DNA from: Tangfeifania diversioriginum
Lineage (GTDB): Bacteria; Bacteroidota; Bacteroidia; Bacteroidales; Prolixibacteraceae
NCBI GenBank assembly: GCA_945873105.1
Contig: CAMCBW010000057.1
Span: 1 to 33,043, forward strand
Direction of reading: 5' to 3'
DNA length: 33,043 bases
Position 1 is the stretch's first letter; each line of letters opens with the position of its first letter. The notes under the pieces were generated by a model. The model was not told where the DNA came from. It saw only the letters and a list, made by a program, of their open reading frames with translations, and searched no databases. Made by a program: the position numbers and the translations under genes. This document shows positions 15,242 through 24,181 of the stretch, in pieces.

Positions 15242-16117
15242 TTACATCCCTCTTTTTCTGTAAATAACAGGAGAAACACCCATTACCTTCCTGAAAACAC
15301 GGGAAAAATAAAACTGGTCGTCGAAGCCAATTTCCCGTGAAACATCCGCCACCAACCAGCCGGGATGGTCCAACAAGCGGCAAGCCCGCTGCACCTTCAA
15401 CTGGATGAAGTAATCAATGGGAGAGTGGCCGGTGCTGTTTTGGAACAGGCGCGAAAAATGGGAGGCCGACAAGCCTGTAGCTGCCGCGATCTCCTGAAGT
15501 TTTAACTTCCCTGACAGATGTTCCAGCATAAAGCTGATTCCCAATCCAACAGGATCATTTTCAACTGGTTCCCTCACCAAACGGAATTGGCTCAGGTGGG
15601 TAAAGGAGGCCAGCAGATGTGGAAGGCATAAATTGACATACTCCAGTGTTTCAATGCCAAATCCCCGGTCTAGATTGCGGAAGATCTCAGAGAAAAGATC
15701 GATTCGGTCGCCATTGCGGGAGCTCTTTGAACGATCGATGGCAATAGCCTCACATGCATAATGATTGAAATAGACTGACTTGCTTCCTGAAAAATGGATC
15801 CAATAGATAGTCCAGGGATATCGCTCGTCCGAATGATAGGAATGGGCCATCCCCGCAGGAACAATAAAATATTGATCAGCTGCCAGTTCGTGCGCATTTT
15901 CGTTGAGCCGGATCACTCCTCTCCCTCCTACACAATAGATCAGGATAAACTGGTTGCTCCCGGTTGGCCGCTCCCTGAAATGGTGCCTTGCCTCCGGGTA
16001 ATAGCCAATGTCGGTCAGGTATAAATCTGACATCAAAGGATTGCCTTTGACAAGGCCCAGAATCCGGTCGGGAATGACGAAACTGATTTGACCGGGAAAA
16101 CCCTCCTCCTTCTTCAT
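15242..16117 (-). CDS. AraC-family transcriptional regulator
   Basis: 291 residues. The N-terminal half (about 35-165) is a cupin-type sugar-sensing domain: 'NQFILIYCVGGRGVIRLNE', 'HELAADQYFIVPAGMAHSYH', 'PWTIYWIHFSGSKS'. The C-terminal 95 residues hold two helix-turn-helix units: 'LKLQEIAAATGLSASHFSRL' and 'LVADVSREIGFDDQFYFSRV', ending 'FRKVMGVSPVIYRKRGM'. This is the arrangement of XylS/AraC activators that respond to a sugar. It is divergent from the MFS-GH97-GH2-GH27 operon with 213 nt between start codons, the usual place for its regulator. The intergenic region has a 21-bp-spaced direct repeat that fits the two-motif reading of an AraC dimer. An alternative is regulation of other loci as well. 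Confidence 0.95.
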   Translation of the reverse strand: MKKEEGFPGQISFVIPDRILGLVKGNPLMSDLYLTDIGYYPEARHHFRERPTGSNQFILIYCVGGRGVIRLNENAHELAADQYFIVPAGMAHSYHSDERYPWTIYWIHFSGSKSVYFNHYACEAIAIDRSKSSRNGDRIDLFSEIFRNLDRGFGIETLEYVNLCLPHLLASFTHLSQFRLVREPVENDPVGLGISFMLEHLSGKLKLQEIAAATGLSASHFSRLFQNSTGHSPIDYFIQLKVQRACRLLDHPGWLVADVSREIGFDDQFYFSRVFRKVMGVSPVIYRKRGM

Positions 16118-16180
16118 CCTAAATGGCAGAATTATTAATGTTCATATTTAACAGAATTAACAAATTCCTTAACGAAAAGA

Positions 16181-16188
16181 CAAAAATA
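16181..16188 (-). promoter_or_regulatory. -7 box for the AraC-family gene
   Basis: On the minus strand this reads TATTTTTG, a match to TAnnTTTG, 63 nt before the regulator ATG. A T-rich stretch lies at the -33 position. Confidence 0.45.
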
Positions 16189-16229
16189 TCTCAATTTCAG
16201 TGGGTAAAAAAATATTGTACAACATGTCC

Positions 16230-16257
16230 ATAATCCGGCAAAATGATCATATAATCC
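16230..16257 (+). promoter_or_regulatory. Candidate AraC-type operator: ATAATCC direct repeats 21 bp apart
   Basis: ATAATCC occurs at 16230-16236 and again at 16251-16257, exactly two helical turns apart and in the same orientation. AraC-family dimers commonly bind direct half-sites about 21 bp apart. The second copy ends 44 bp before the putative -7 box of the operon, a normal activator position. The short palindromes TTGTACAA (16215-16222) and ATGATCAT (16243-16250) lie close by. Confidence 0.5.
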
Positions 16258-16301
16258 ATAAATTCATCAAATCTTTCATTCCTTGGGTGCATTTGAAATG
16301 C

Positions 16302-16309
16302 TATTTTTG
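16302..16309 (+). promoter_or_regulatory. -7 box for the sugar-porter operon
   Basis: TATTTTTG matches TAnnTTTG, 21 nt before the GTG start. There is no good TTTG at -33, which fits an activator-dependent promoter. Confidence 0.5.
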
Positions 16310-16330
16310 CTTTAACTAAACTTCAGACTT

Positions 16331-17722
16331 GTGGACAGATCAAACTTTAACCGTCAGTTTATTCTGGGAATCACGCTGGTATCCGCCATGGGTGGACTAC
16401 TTTTCGGCTATGATTATGTCGTAATCGGGGGAGCCAAACCTTTCTACGAGCGATATTTTGAAATTACCAACTCACCTCACCTCCAGGGATGGGCCATGAG
16501 TTGTGCCCTCATCGGCTGCCTTATTGGTGCTTTGGTTTCCGGCTATCTGACAGACAGGTTTGGCCGCAAAAAACCCCTGATACTGGCTGCCTTCCTTTTT
16601 ACCATTGCGGCAATTGGAACAGGTGCCTTCAATTCATTCAACCTATTTATCCTTTTCCGGTTGATCGGCGGACTGGGCATTGGACTGGCTTCCGCCGTTT
16701 CACCCATGTACATTGCCGAAATCTCTCCTGCCTCCATGCGAGGCAGATTGGTTTCCATCAACCAGCTTACCATTGTCATTGGCATACTGGCGGCCCAGAT
16801 TGTCAATTACCTCATTGCGGAAAAAGTTCCGGAAGGAGCTTCCGACCTGACGATACTTAACTCCTGGAATGGCCAAACAGGCTGGCGCTGGATGTTTTGG
16901 GCAGGAACCTTCCCTGCATTGGCATTCTTCGCACTATCATTTTTTATCCCTGAGAGTCCGCGCTTCCTGGCCAAATCAGGCAACTGGAGTGCCGCAACCA
17001 GAATCCTAAAACAAATCGGCGGGACCCAGTATGCCCAGGAAGCACAAACGGAGATCGCCTCCACACTCCATGGAAATAGTTCAAAGATCGACTGGAAATC
17101 CCTGACTTCTGCTAAAGTCAGACCAATACTGATACTGGGGATTGTTCTGGCAGTATTTCAGCAGTGGTGTGGCATCAATGTCATCTTCAACTATGCAGAA
17201 GAGATCTTCTCCTCCGCAGGCTATTCAGTCAACGATATGCTTTTCAACATTGTCATCACCGGCACTGTCAACCTGGTATTTTGCCTGATCGCCATGCGGA
17301 TGGTGGACAGCTGGGGTCGGCGTAAACTGATGTTGTTAGGTTCACTGGGACTTGCCATGATCTTCTTCTTCCTGGGAGCTACCTACTATTTTGAACTGAA
17401 AGGAGTCGCTATCCTTGCGTTGGTGATGCTGGCCATTGCCACCTATTCCATGACCCTTGCCCCGATTACCTGGGTGATACTCTCTGAGATATTTCCCAAC
17501 AGCATAAGGGGAGCAGCCATGGCCATCGCCACCACCTCCCTTTGGATCGCCTGTTTTGTGCTAACCTATACTTTCCCAATCCTGAACAAGCTGCTGCATG
17601 CCAGCGGTACCTTCTGGCTTTATGCCCTGATCTGCATTTTCGGCTACCTCTTTATCCTGAAAAGACTGCCCGAAACAAAAGGAAAATCCCTCGAAGAGAT
17701 TGAAAACAAATTAACCCGTTAA
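16331..17722 (+). CDS. MFS sugar porter (XylE/SP-family sugar:H+ symporter)
   Basis: 463 residues from a GTG start; no in-frame ATG lies near, and the sequence from the GTG begins in the normal place for the family. Twelve transmembrane segments are expected. Signature motifs of the sugar-porter family are present: 'GGLLFGYDYVVIGGA' (TM1), 'GYLTDRFGRKKPL' (TM2-3 loop), 'PESPRFLAKSG' after TM6, 'QQWCGINVIFNYA' in TM7 (the sugar-binding Gln-Gln and Asn of XylE), 'DSWGRRKLM' (TM8-9 loop) and 'PETKGKSLEEIE' at the C-terminus. It would import a free monosaccharide such as xylose, galactose, glucose or arabinose through the inner membrane. It is the first gene of the operon, 12 nt before GH97. The substrate is probably the monosaccharide released by the downstream glycosidases. 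Confidence 0.95.
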   Translation: MDRSNFNRQFILGITLVSAMGGLLFGYDYVVIGGAKPFYERYFEITNSPHLQGWAMSCALIGCLIGALVSGYLTDRFGRKKPLILAAFLFTIAAIGTGAFNSFNLFILFRLIGGLGIGLASAVSPMYIAEISPASMRGRLVSINQLTIVIGILAAQIVNYLIAEKVPEGASDLTILNSWNGQTGWRWMFWAGTFPALAFFALSFFIPESPRFLAKSGNWSAATRILKQIGGTQYAQEAQTEIASTLHGNSSKIDWKSLTSAKVRPILILGIVLAVFQQWCGINVIFNYAEEIFSSAGYSVNDMLFNIVITGTVNLVFCLIAMRMVDSWGRRKLMLLGSLGLAMIFFFLGATYYFELKGVAILALVMLAIATYSMTLAPITWVILSEIFPNSIRGAAMAIATTSLWIACFVLTYTFPILNKLLHASGTFWLYALICIFGYLFILKRLPETKGKSLEEIENKLTR

Positions 17723-17734
17723 ATTGTATCCGCC

Positions 17735-19690
17735 ATGAAAAAAATCTGGCTGTTATCCTTGCTCTCCTTCCTATTACTGCATGCAAATGGGCAAAATTTC
17801 CTGGTCAGCTCTCCGGATCAAAAATTGAAGGCATCTATTGAAATCAATGGAACCATCCGCATCAAAATGCAAAAAGGAGAACAGCGCCTCCTCGAATTGC
17901 AGGGAGTTTCAATGGAGATCACTGGTGCAACCGACCCCTTTGCCCAACTGAAGGTATCCAGGAGTACGCAAAAATTTGTGGACGAAGAGGTAATACCCGA
18001 CATTCGGGAAAAAAGTGATCTATACAGGAATTGCTACAACGAGCTGGTGATCCGCTTCAAATCCAACCATGCACTGACCATCAGGCTATTCAATGAAGGA
18101 TTGGCCTACCGCTTTTCATCCAACCTCAAGGATAGCTTGACCATATTAAAAGAGAACCTTTCCATTCTGCTCCAGGAGAATGACTCCTTAAGGTTTCAGC
18201 CTGCCAAATCCTTTAACTCCTCCTACGAAACACCTTACGAGCATAAGAAAATTGCAGCCGTTGAAGAAGGAAAACTATGCCACTTACCGGTCCTGGTTGA
18301 AAAGCCAAACGGAACATTTATCATGATTACAGAAGCAAATCTTTACAACTATCCCGGCCTCTGGTTGCGTGGTACCGGAAAAGAGGCACTCACCGGGACC
18401 AATCCCACCTATCCCAGGACCTATTCTTACAAGGGCAGTGCCTATGTACACGGCCAGGTTGCAGAGCGGGAAAATTTCATTGCCAGGGTGGCAGGGACAA
18501 GAGACTATCCATGGCGGATTTTCGCTGTTGCGGATGCTGAAGAGGGACTGATCAACAACCACATGGTCTACCTATTGGCAACACCAACCGAATTAAAGGA
18601 TCTCTCCTGGATAAAGCCGGGTGTAGTGATGTTCGACTGGTGGGCTAAAAATAACATCTACGGGGTTGATTTCAAAGCCGGTATCAACACCGAAACCGCC
18701 AAATACTTTATCGATTTCTGTGCAGCCAAAGGTTTCCGTTATTTTCTTTTCGATGATGGCTGGTCTACTTCGGAAAATTTGCTCCGTGAAATACCAGGCT
18801 TGAACATGCCCGAAGTAACCGCGTATGCCAAATCCAAAGGGGTGGATGTGATGCTCTGGGTGATCTGGCACTCCCTCTACAAACAGTGGGACCAGGCCTT
18901 CGATCTGTACGAAAAGTGGGGAATCAAGGGGATAAAAATGGATTTCATGGACCGGGATGACCAGGTTATGGTGGAGTTTTACGAGGCGGTAGCCCGGAAA
19001 GCCGCTGAGAAAAAGATGGTACTCAATTTTCACGGGGCATACAAACCTGAAGGGTTAAGCCGGAAGTACCCCAATCTACTTACCCGTGAGTCGTTGATTG
19101 AATTTGAGTATAGCGGTTGGAGCACCTGGGATAATACCGAACACCACAATCTTTTGCCCTACATCCGGATGTTTACCGGAGCCATGGACTATATCCCGGG
19201 GACCATGCGAAACTCCACCAAAGAGAACTTTCGTGCAGTGGGTGATTACCCGATGGGACAAGGTACCCGGGCCCACTCCATGGCACTTTTTGTCATACTC
19301 AGCAGCCCTATGGAGATGTTGCCCGATTCTCCCTCCGACTATTACAGGGAAAAAGAGTGTTCCGATTTCCTTGCAAGGATTCCCGTAGAATGGAACGAGA
19401 CCCGTTTGTTGCAGGGTAAAATAGGCCAATACACCATCCTTGCCCGCAGATCTGGTGCAAATTGGTTTGTAGGAGCCACTACCAACAATACAGCACGAAA
19501 ATTTGAACTGTCCACAGATTTTCTGAAACAGGGGAAATACCACATCACCCTGATCGAAGATGGGATCAATGCCAACACCAGGGCAGAGGATTACAAGATG
19601 AAAGCGTTTGATTTCACCTCCGGTGAAACCCTTAAAATCAACCTGGCAAAAGGTGGTGGATGGATTGCCCGGATCACGCCTGTAAACTAA
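17735..19690 (+). CDS. GH97 glycosidase, retaining type (alpha-galactosidase-like)
   Basis: 651 residues with a signal peptide (MKKIWLLSLLSFLLLHANGQ). It has the GH97 beta-sandwich, then a barrel with 'FRYFLFDDGWST' (334-345), 'KGVDVMLWVIWHSL', 'WGIKGIKMDFMDRDDQ' (395-410), 'LNFHGAYKPEGLSRKYPN' and 'LLTRESLIEFEYSGW' (448-462). Asp403 occupies the nucleophile position of retaining GH97 enzymes such as BtGal97b. Glu458 lies 55 residues later, the same spacing as Asp415 to Glu470 in that enzyme, and is the likely acid/base. The prediction is therefore a retaining alpha-galactosidase or a related alpha-glycosidase acting in the periplasm. It is in an operon with a second predicted alpha-galactosidase (GH27). 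The paralogue at 11919-13802 has Gly at the nucleophile position. Confidence 0.93.
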   Translation: MKKIWLLSLLSFLLLHANGQNFLVSSPDQKLKASIEINGTIRIKMQKGEQRLLELQGVSMEITGATDPFAQLKVSRSTQKFVDEEVIPDIREKSDLYRNCYNELVIRFKSNHALTIRLFNEGLAYRFSSNLKDSLTILKENLSILLQENDSLRFQPAKSFNSSYETPYEHKKIAAVEEGKLCHLPVLVEKPNGTFIMITEANLYNYPGLWLRGTGKEALTGTNPTYPRTYSYKGSAYVHGQVAERENFIARVAGTRDYPWRIFAVADAEEGLINNHMVYLLATPTELKDLSWIKPGVVMFDWWAKNNIYGVDFKAGINTETAKYFIDFCAAKGFRYFLFDDGWSTSENLLREIPGLNMPEVTAYAKSKGVDVMLWVIWHSLYKQWDQAFDLYEKWGIKGIKMDFMDRDDQVMVEFYEAVARKAAEKKMVLNFHGAYKPEGLSRKYPNLLTRESLIEFEYSGWSTWDNTEHHNLLPYIRMFTGAMDYIPGTMRNSTKENFRAVGDYPMGQGTRAHSMALFVILSSPMEMLPDSPSDYYREKECSDFLARIPVEWNETRLLQGKIGQYTILARRSGANWFVGATTNNTARKFELSTDFLKQGKYHITLIEDGINANTRAEDYKMKAFDFTSGETLKINLAKGGGWIARITPVN

Positions 19691-19727
19691 TGGTCATTCC
19701 TTGGATTAACCTATAATACAAACTGTT

Positions 19728-22562
19728 ATGATTAAATTTAGACTCATAATCTTGTCGATTTTTCTGACAATAGCTGCTTTTGGTCAAACCACATCCAACA
19801 AAATCGATCTTTCAGGAACCTGGAAATTCGCCGTCGATCCTGGTGACAAAGGGATCACAGAGAGATGGCATGAAAAGAATCTATCAGATTCCATCGTCCT
19901 ACCCGGCTCTATGTCAACCAATGGGAAAGGGGATGAAGTTAACCTGAGAACCCAATGGACCGGCCAAATAGTCGACAGTTCCTATTTCAAAAATATGGAA
20001 TATGCAAAATACAGGGAACCTGGAAATATAAAGATTCCATTTTGGCTGCAATCCCTGAAACACTACCAGGGCGCCGCCTGGTTCCAGAAAGAGATCATGA
20101 TACCAACTGGCTGGAAAGGTCAAAACATCCGGCTTTTCCTCGAAAGATGCCACTGGGAAAGCAGGTTGTGGGTTGACAACCAGGAGGCAGGCATGCGCAA
20201 TTCACTGGGAACGCCGCACTCCTATGATTTAACGCCCCTTCTTTCCCCCGGGAAACATACCTTGACTGTTTGTATAGACAACCGAACCAAGGAGATTGAT
20301 CCCGGACTCAATTCACACAGCATCTCCGACCATACCCAGACCAATTGGAACGGCATGGTGGGACAGCTCTATCTCGAAGCCAAATCACTGATAAACATTG
20401 ACAACATCCAGGTTTATCCCGATTTAGCAGGGAAAAAAATCGCCGCCAAAATTAAAGTTCAAAATCCTACCGGGAAAATTGCAAAGATAAGTATCGATCT
20501 GAATGTCAATGGAGTTTATCCTGCTTACATCAAAACAAACGATTTCGAACTGGGCAACGGAGAGAATCTCCTGACCATGAACTTCTCCATGGGAGACAGC
20601 ATCAGACCCTGGAGTGAGTTTCATCCAGACATCTACAAGTTAACTGCAGTTTTGACTGAAAATAACACAAAGCAGACTGATATCTTCAAAACCACCTTCG
20701 GGATGCGGGAAATTAGTTCCAAAGGCAACCAGCTCCTGATCAACGGGAAGCCCCTCTACCTGAGGGGAACGCTCGAATGTGCCATATTCCCCAAGACAGG
20801 ATATCCACCCACCTCAACGGAAGAGTGGCTCCATATCTATAATATCTGCAAGGCGCATGGACTAAATCACCTCCGTTTTCACTCCTGGTGCCCCCCTGAA
20901 GCGGCCTTCGAAGCAGCCGACCAGGCAGGATTCTACCTGCATGTGGAGTGCTCCTCCTGGTGCAACCAATCCACCTCCCTGGGGGATGGAAAACCTTTCG
21001 ACAAATACCTCTACGAAGAGAGCCAACGTATGGTGGAAGAATACGGAAACCACCCCTCCTTCTGCATGATGGCATACGGGAATGAACCTGGCGGTCGCAA
21101 TTTCAAGCCATTTTTGAGCCAATTTGTCACCTACTGGAAAGAGAAGGACAGCCGGAGAATCTACACCTCCGGAGCCGGATGGCCCGACCTGCCCGAAAAC
21201 GATTTCCTCAGCAATCCGGCTCCCAGGATACAGGGATGGGGTGAAGGGCTGAAAAGCATCATCAATGGCGCTGCACCAACCAATGCTTACGATTGGTCGG
21301 CCAAAATCGCCAAACTCACACAGCCGGTAGTAAGCCACGAAATCGGACAATGGTGCGTCTATCCAAATTTTAAAGAGATTCCCAAATACGATGGTGTTGT
21401 CCGTGCCAAAAACTTTGAGATCTTTCAGGAAACCCTTCAACGCAATGGCATGGGACAACTGGCCGACAGCTTCCTGCTTGCCTCAGGCAAACTGCAGGCA
21501 CTCTGCTACAAGGCAGACATCGAAGCGGCGCTGCGTACAAAAGGATTTGCAGGCTTCCAACTACTGGATTTGCATGATTTTCCAGGTCAGGGCACAGCGC
21601 TCGTTGGGGTTCTCGATCCCTTCTGGGAAGAGAAAGGATACATCACCCCCAAAGAATACAATCAGTTCTGCAATGCTACGGTACCCCTGGCCAGAATGAA
21701 AAAATTCATCTATACCAGCAATGACATTTTTGAAGCCGTTGTCGAGGTTGCTCACTATGGTGATTTCCCATTGGCAGGATGCACTCCGGAATGGAAAATT
21801 ACAGATCAACAGGGAAAAACGGTGAAGGCGGGAAAATTGAAAACCTGCGACATTCCACTGGGCAATGGGTTCCAGCTTGGAACCATCTCTTTGCCCCTTG
21901 CCCTTCGGAACAAGGCTGAGAAGCTAAAATTGGAGGTAACCGTTGCTGCATTCACCAATAGTTGGGATTTCTGGGTCTATCCGGCAAAAAATGATCCTAT
22001 GGCCAACGAAGAAAAAATCAGGGTAGTTACCTCCCTGGATCAGGCCACCCAAAAACTGCTGGAGGAGGGTGGCACCGTATTGCTTACCCTGAAAAAAGGA
22101 ACCTTAAAGCCTGAATTTGGCGGAAACGTGGCCATAGGATTTTCAAGTATCTTTTGGAATACTGCCTGGACCAAAGGACAACCGCCCCATACACTGGGCA
22201 TCCTGTGCGACCCTAAACAACCTGCACTGGCAGATTTTCCAAGCGAATACCACAGCAACTGGCAGTGGTGGGATGCCATGAGCCACTCCGGAGCCATCAA
22301 TCTTGCAGCCTACCCCTCAGAAATAAAACCATTGGTCCGGGTGATCGACGACTGGTTCACCAACCGTCCGCTGGCACTCCTTTTCGAAGCAAAAGCCGGA
22401 AAAGGCCGCATACTTATTTCCGGAATCGACCTTGTCTCTGATCTGGGAAATCGTCCCGAAGCCCGGCAACTCCTCTACAGCCTGAAGAGATACATGACTG
22501 GCAACCAATTCAATCCAACTACTCCGGTAAGTGCCTCTATCATTCAGAAACTTACAAATTAA
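19728..22562 (+). CDS. GH2-family exo-beta-glycosidase
   Basis: 944 residues with a signal peptide (to about residue 20, 'AAFGQ'). Order of parts: sugar-binding jelly-roll ('DLSGTWKFAVDPGD' 27-40, then 'LWVDNQEAGMRNSLG', 'YDLTPLL'), immunoglobulin-like domain (about 220-325), and TIM barrel ('INGKPLYLRGTLE', 'HGLNHLRFHSWCPPEAAFEAAD'). The acid/base Glu453 is in 'MMAYGNEPGG' and the nucleophile Glu538 is in 'PVVSHEIGQWCVYP'. About 250 further residues after residue 690 form extra beta domains ('EAVVEVAHYGDFPLAG', 'LKGTLKPEFGG'-like stretches, 'GKGRILISGIDLVSDLG'). GH2 covers beta-galactosidase, beta-glucuronidase, beta-mannosidase and others. This branch has a broad insertion before Trp109 ('KIPFWLQSLKHYQGAAWF'), and I cannot fix the substrate. 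It is third in the operon, 37 nt after GH97. Confidence 0.92.
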   Translation: MIKFRLIILSIFLTIAAFGQTTSNKIDLSGTWKFAVDPGDKGITERWHEKNLSDSIVLPGSMSTNGKGDEVNLRTQWTGQIVDSSYFKNMEYAKYREPGNIKIPFWLQSLKHYQGAAWFQKEIMIPTGWKGQNIRLFLERCHWESRLWVDNQEAGMRNSLGTPHSYDLTPLLSPGKHTLTVCIDNRTKEIDPGLNSHSISDHTQTNWNGMVGQLYLEAKSLINIDNIQVYPDLAGKKIAAKIKVQNPTGKIAKISIDLNVNGVYPAYIKTNDFELGNGENLLTMNFSMGDSIRPWSEFHPDIYKLTAVLTENNTKQTDIFKTTFGMREISSKGNQLLINGKPLYLRGTLECAIFPKTGYPPTSTEEWLHIYNICKAHGLNHLRFHSWCPPEAAFEAADQAGFYLHVECSSWCNQSTSLGDGKPFDKYLYEESQRMVEEYGNHPSFCMMAYGNEPGGRNFKPFLSQFVTYWKEKDSRRIYTSGAGWPDLPENDFLSNPAPRIQGWGEGLKSIINGAAPTNAYDWSAKIAKLTQPVVSHEIGQWCVYPNFKEIPKYDGVVRAKNFEIFQETLQRNGMGQLADSFLLASGKLQALCYKADIEAALRTKGFAGFQLLDLHDFPGQGTALVGVLDPFWEEKGYITPKEYNQFCNATVPLARMKKFIYTSNDIFEAVVEVAHYGDFPLAGCTPEWKITDQQGKTVKAGKLKTCDIPLGNGFQLGTISLPLALRNKAEKLKLEVTVAAFTNSWDFWVYPAKNDPMANEEKIRVVTSLDQATQKLLEEGGTVLLTLKKGTLKPEFGGNVAIGFSSIFWNTAWTKGQPPHTLGILCDPKQPALADFPSEYHSNWQWWDAMSHSGAINLAAYPSEIKPLVRVIDDWFTNRPLALLFEAKAGKGRILISGIDLVSDLGNRPEARQLLYSLKRYMTGNQFNPTTPVSASIIQKLTN

Positions 22563-22589
22563 AATGGTTAACCTTTAAAAGGACACATC

Positions 22590-24161
22590 ATGTTAAGGAA
22601 AATATTTTTTGGTTTACTGATTGCATTTTTTGGAATAGCGACTATTCCATTTGTTGCCAACAGCAATGAGCGATATTCTCCAATTTCTTCAGATGAAAAG
22701 GAAATATGCACACCAGTCCCATCGAAGTCACCCCGCATCAATGGGCCCCTTGTCTATGGATGCAGACCAGGCAATCCATTCCTCTACAGGATCCCTTGCC
22801 AGGGCGATCGACCCATCAGTTTTTCAGCAAAAGGATTGCCCCGGGGGCTAAACCTGGATTCGGAAACAGGAATTGTCACCGGAACTACCCCAGAAAAAGG
22901 TGAATACAAAGTTGTTTTTCAGGCAACCAATGCCAAAGGGAAAAACAAAAGGAGCTTTAAGATCATTGCAGGGGACGAACTCTCACTCACCCCACCGATG
23001 GGCTGGAACTCCTGGTATGTCCATTACAACAGGATCGACGACAAAACCATGCGCCAGGCGGCAGATGCGATGATCTCCAGCGGAATGGCAGACGTTGGCT
23101 ACCAGTATGTCAACATCGACGACTGCTGGATGAATGCAGAAAAGACACTGAAATACATGCAGGATTCCACCCGTGTAGGCCCGCTGCGAGACAGTGGTGG
23201 CGATATTCTCCCCAACATCCACTTCCCCGACATGAAGGGTATGACAGATTACATCCATGCCAAAGGACTAAAAACCGGTATTTATACCTCCCCCGGACCA
23301 AACACCTGCTGCGGTCTGGCAGGATCCTACGGACATGAAGAACAGGACGCTGCCCGCTTTGCCGCTTGGGGCTTTGACTTTCTGAAATACGACTGGTGCT
23401 CCTATTCAAGGATTGCCGGGAAGGAGCCGTCGCTGGAGGCCATGCAGAAACCCTACCTGCTGATGGGCAATGCCCTGAAGAAGCAATCCCGCGACATCGT
23501 CTACAACCTATGTCAGTATGGCATGGGTAATGTATGGGAATGGGGAACGAAGGTCGGTGGTCATTGCTGGCGCACCGCCGGCGACCTGGGATTCGAACTC
23601 GACCGCTTCTTTGCCGTGGCACTAAAGAATGCAGAACATGGAGCCTATTCCAAACCCGGTTCCTGGAACGATCCGGACTACCTCCAGATTGGCATGTTTG
23701 GCTCCCAGATTGGATCCAATTTCACCCTGCCTCAGCCTTGTAAACTGACAGCTGATGAACAGTATTCCTACATGTCGCTCTGGTGCCTGATGGCAGCGCC
23801 ACTGATTTTCAGTGGGGATATGTCAAAACTGGACGATTTTACCCTCAACATCCTCTGCAATCCGGAAGTGATTGAGGTCGACCAGGATCCTTTGGGTAAA
23901 TGCGGAACCGTGGTGATGCTGCCCAACGACTGCTTCCTGATGGTCAAGGAGTTGGCCGATGGTTCAAAAGCTGTAGGGCTGTTTAACCATGGCAAATCGG
24001 AATCAGAAATCACGGCTGACTGGAATGCCTTGCAGTTAACAGGAAAACAGACTGTTCGAGATCTGTGGCGGCAAAAAGAGTTGGGAAGATTCGCTGAAAA
24101 GTACAGTACAAAGGTTCCTGTTCAAGGTGTGGTGATGCTCAAAATCAGCAAAATTAAATAG
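22590..24161 (+). CDS. GH27 alpha-galactosidase with N-terminal Ig-like domain
   Basis: 523 residues. A signal peptide (about 1-24) is followed by a putative Ig (He_PIG) domain (about 50-128: 'PISFSAKGLPRGLNLDSETG', 'GEYKVVFQATNAKG'). The catalytic barrel starts with the GH27 hallmark 'TPPMGWNSWYVHYN' (134-147). 'YVNIDDCW' (173-180) binds the sugar. Asp268 in 'DFLKYDWCS' is the nucleophile and Asp332 in 'WRTAGDLGF' the acid/base. 'GSWNDPDYLQIG' and 'SLWCLMAAPLIFSGD' complete the family pattern, and the C-terminal domain is short and beta-type. GH27 members are retaining alpha-galactosidases, with some alpha-N-acetylgalactosaminidases and beta-L-arabinopyranosidases. Fourth gene of the operon, 27 nt after GH2. 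Confidence 0.95.
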   Translation: MLRKIFFGLLIAFFGIATIPFVANSNERYSPISSDEKEICTPVPSKSPRINGPLVYGCRPGNPFLYRIPCQGDRPISFSAKGLPRGLNLDSETGIVTGTTPEKGEYKVVFQATNAKGKNKRSFKIIAGDELSLTPPMGWNSWYVHYNRIDDKTMRQAADAMISSGMADVGYQYVNIDDCWMNAEKTLKYMQDSTRVGPLRDSGGDILPNIHFPDMKGMTDYIHAKGLKTGIYTSPGPNTCCGLAGSYGHEEQDAARFAAWGFDFLKYDWCSYSRIAGKEPSLEAMQKPYLLMGNALKKQSRDIVYNLCQYGMGNVWEWGTKVGGHCWRTAGDLGFELDRFFAVALKNAEHGAYSKPGSWNDPDYLQIGMFGSQIGSNFTLPQPCKLTADEQYSYMSLWCLMAAPLIFSGDMSKLDDFTLNILCNPEVIEVDQDPLGKCGTVVMLPNDCFLMVKELADGSKAVGLFNHGKSESEITADWNALQLTGKQTVRDLWRQKELGRFAEKYSTKVPVQGVVMLKISKIK

Positions 24162-24181
24162 ATCAGCTTACAGTTAAAGTC

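Noticed and set aside
20862-21458. Minus-strand open frame inside the GH2 gene
   Set aside because: It is an antisense shadow over the catalytic barrel, with no family features.
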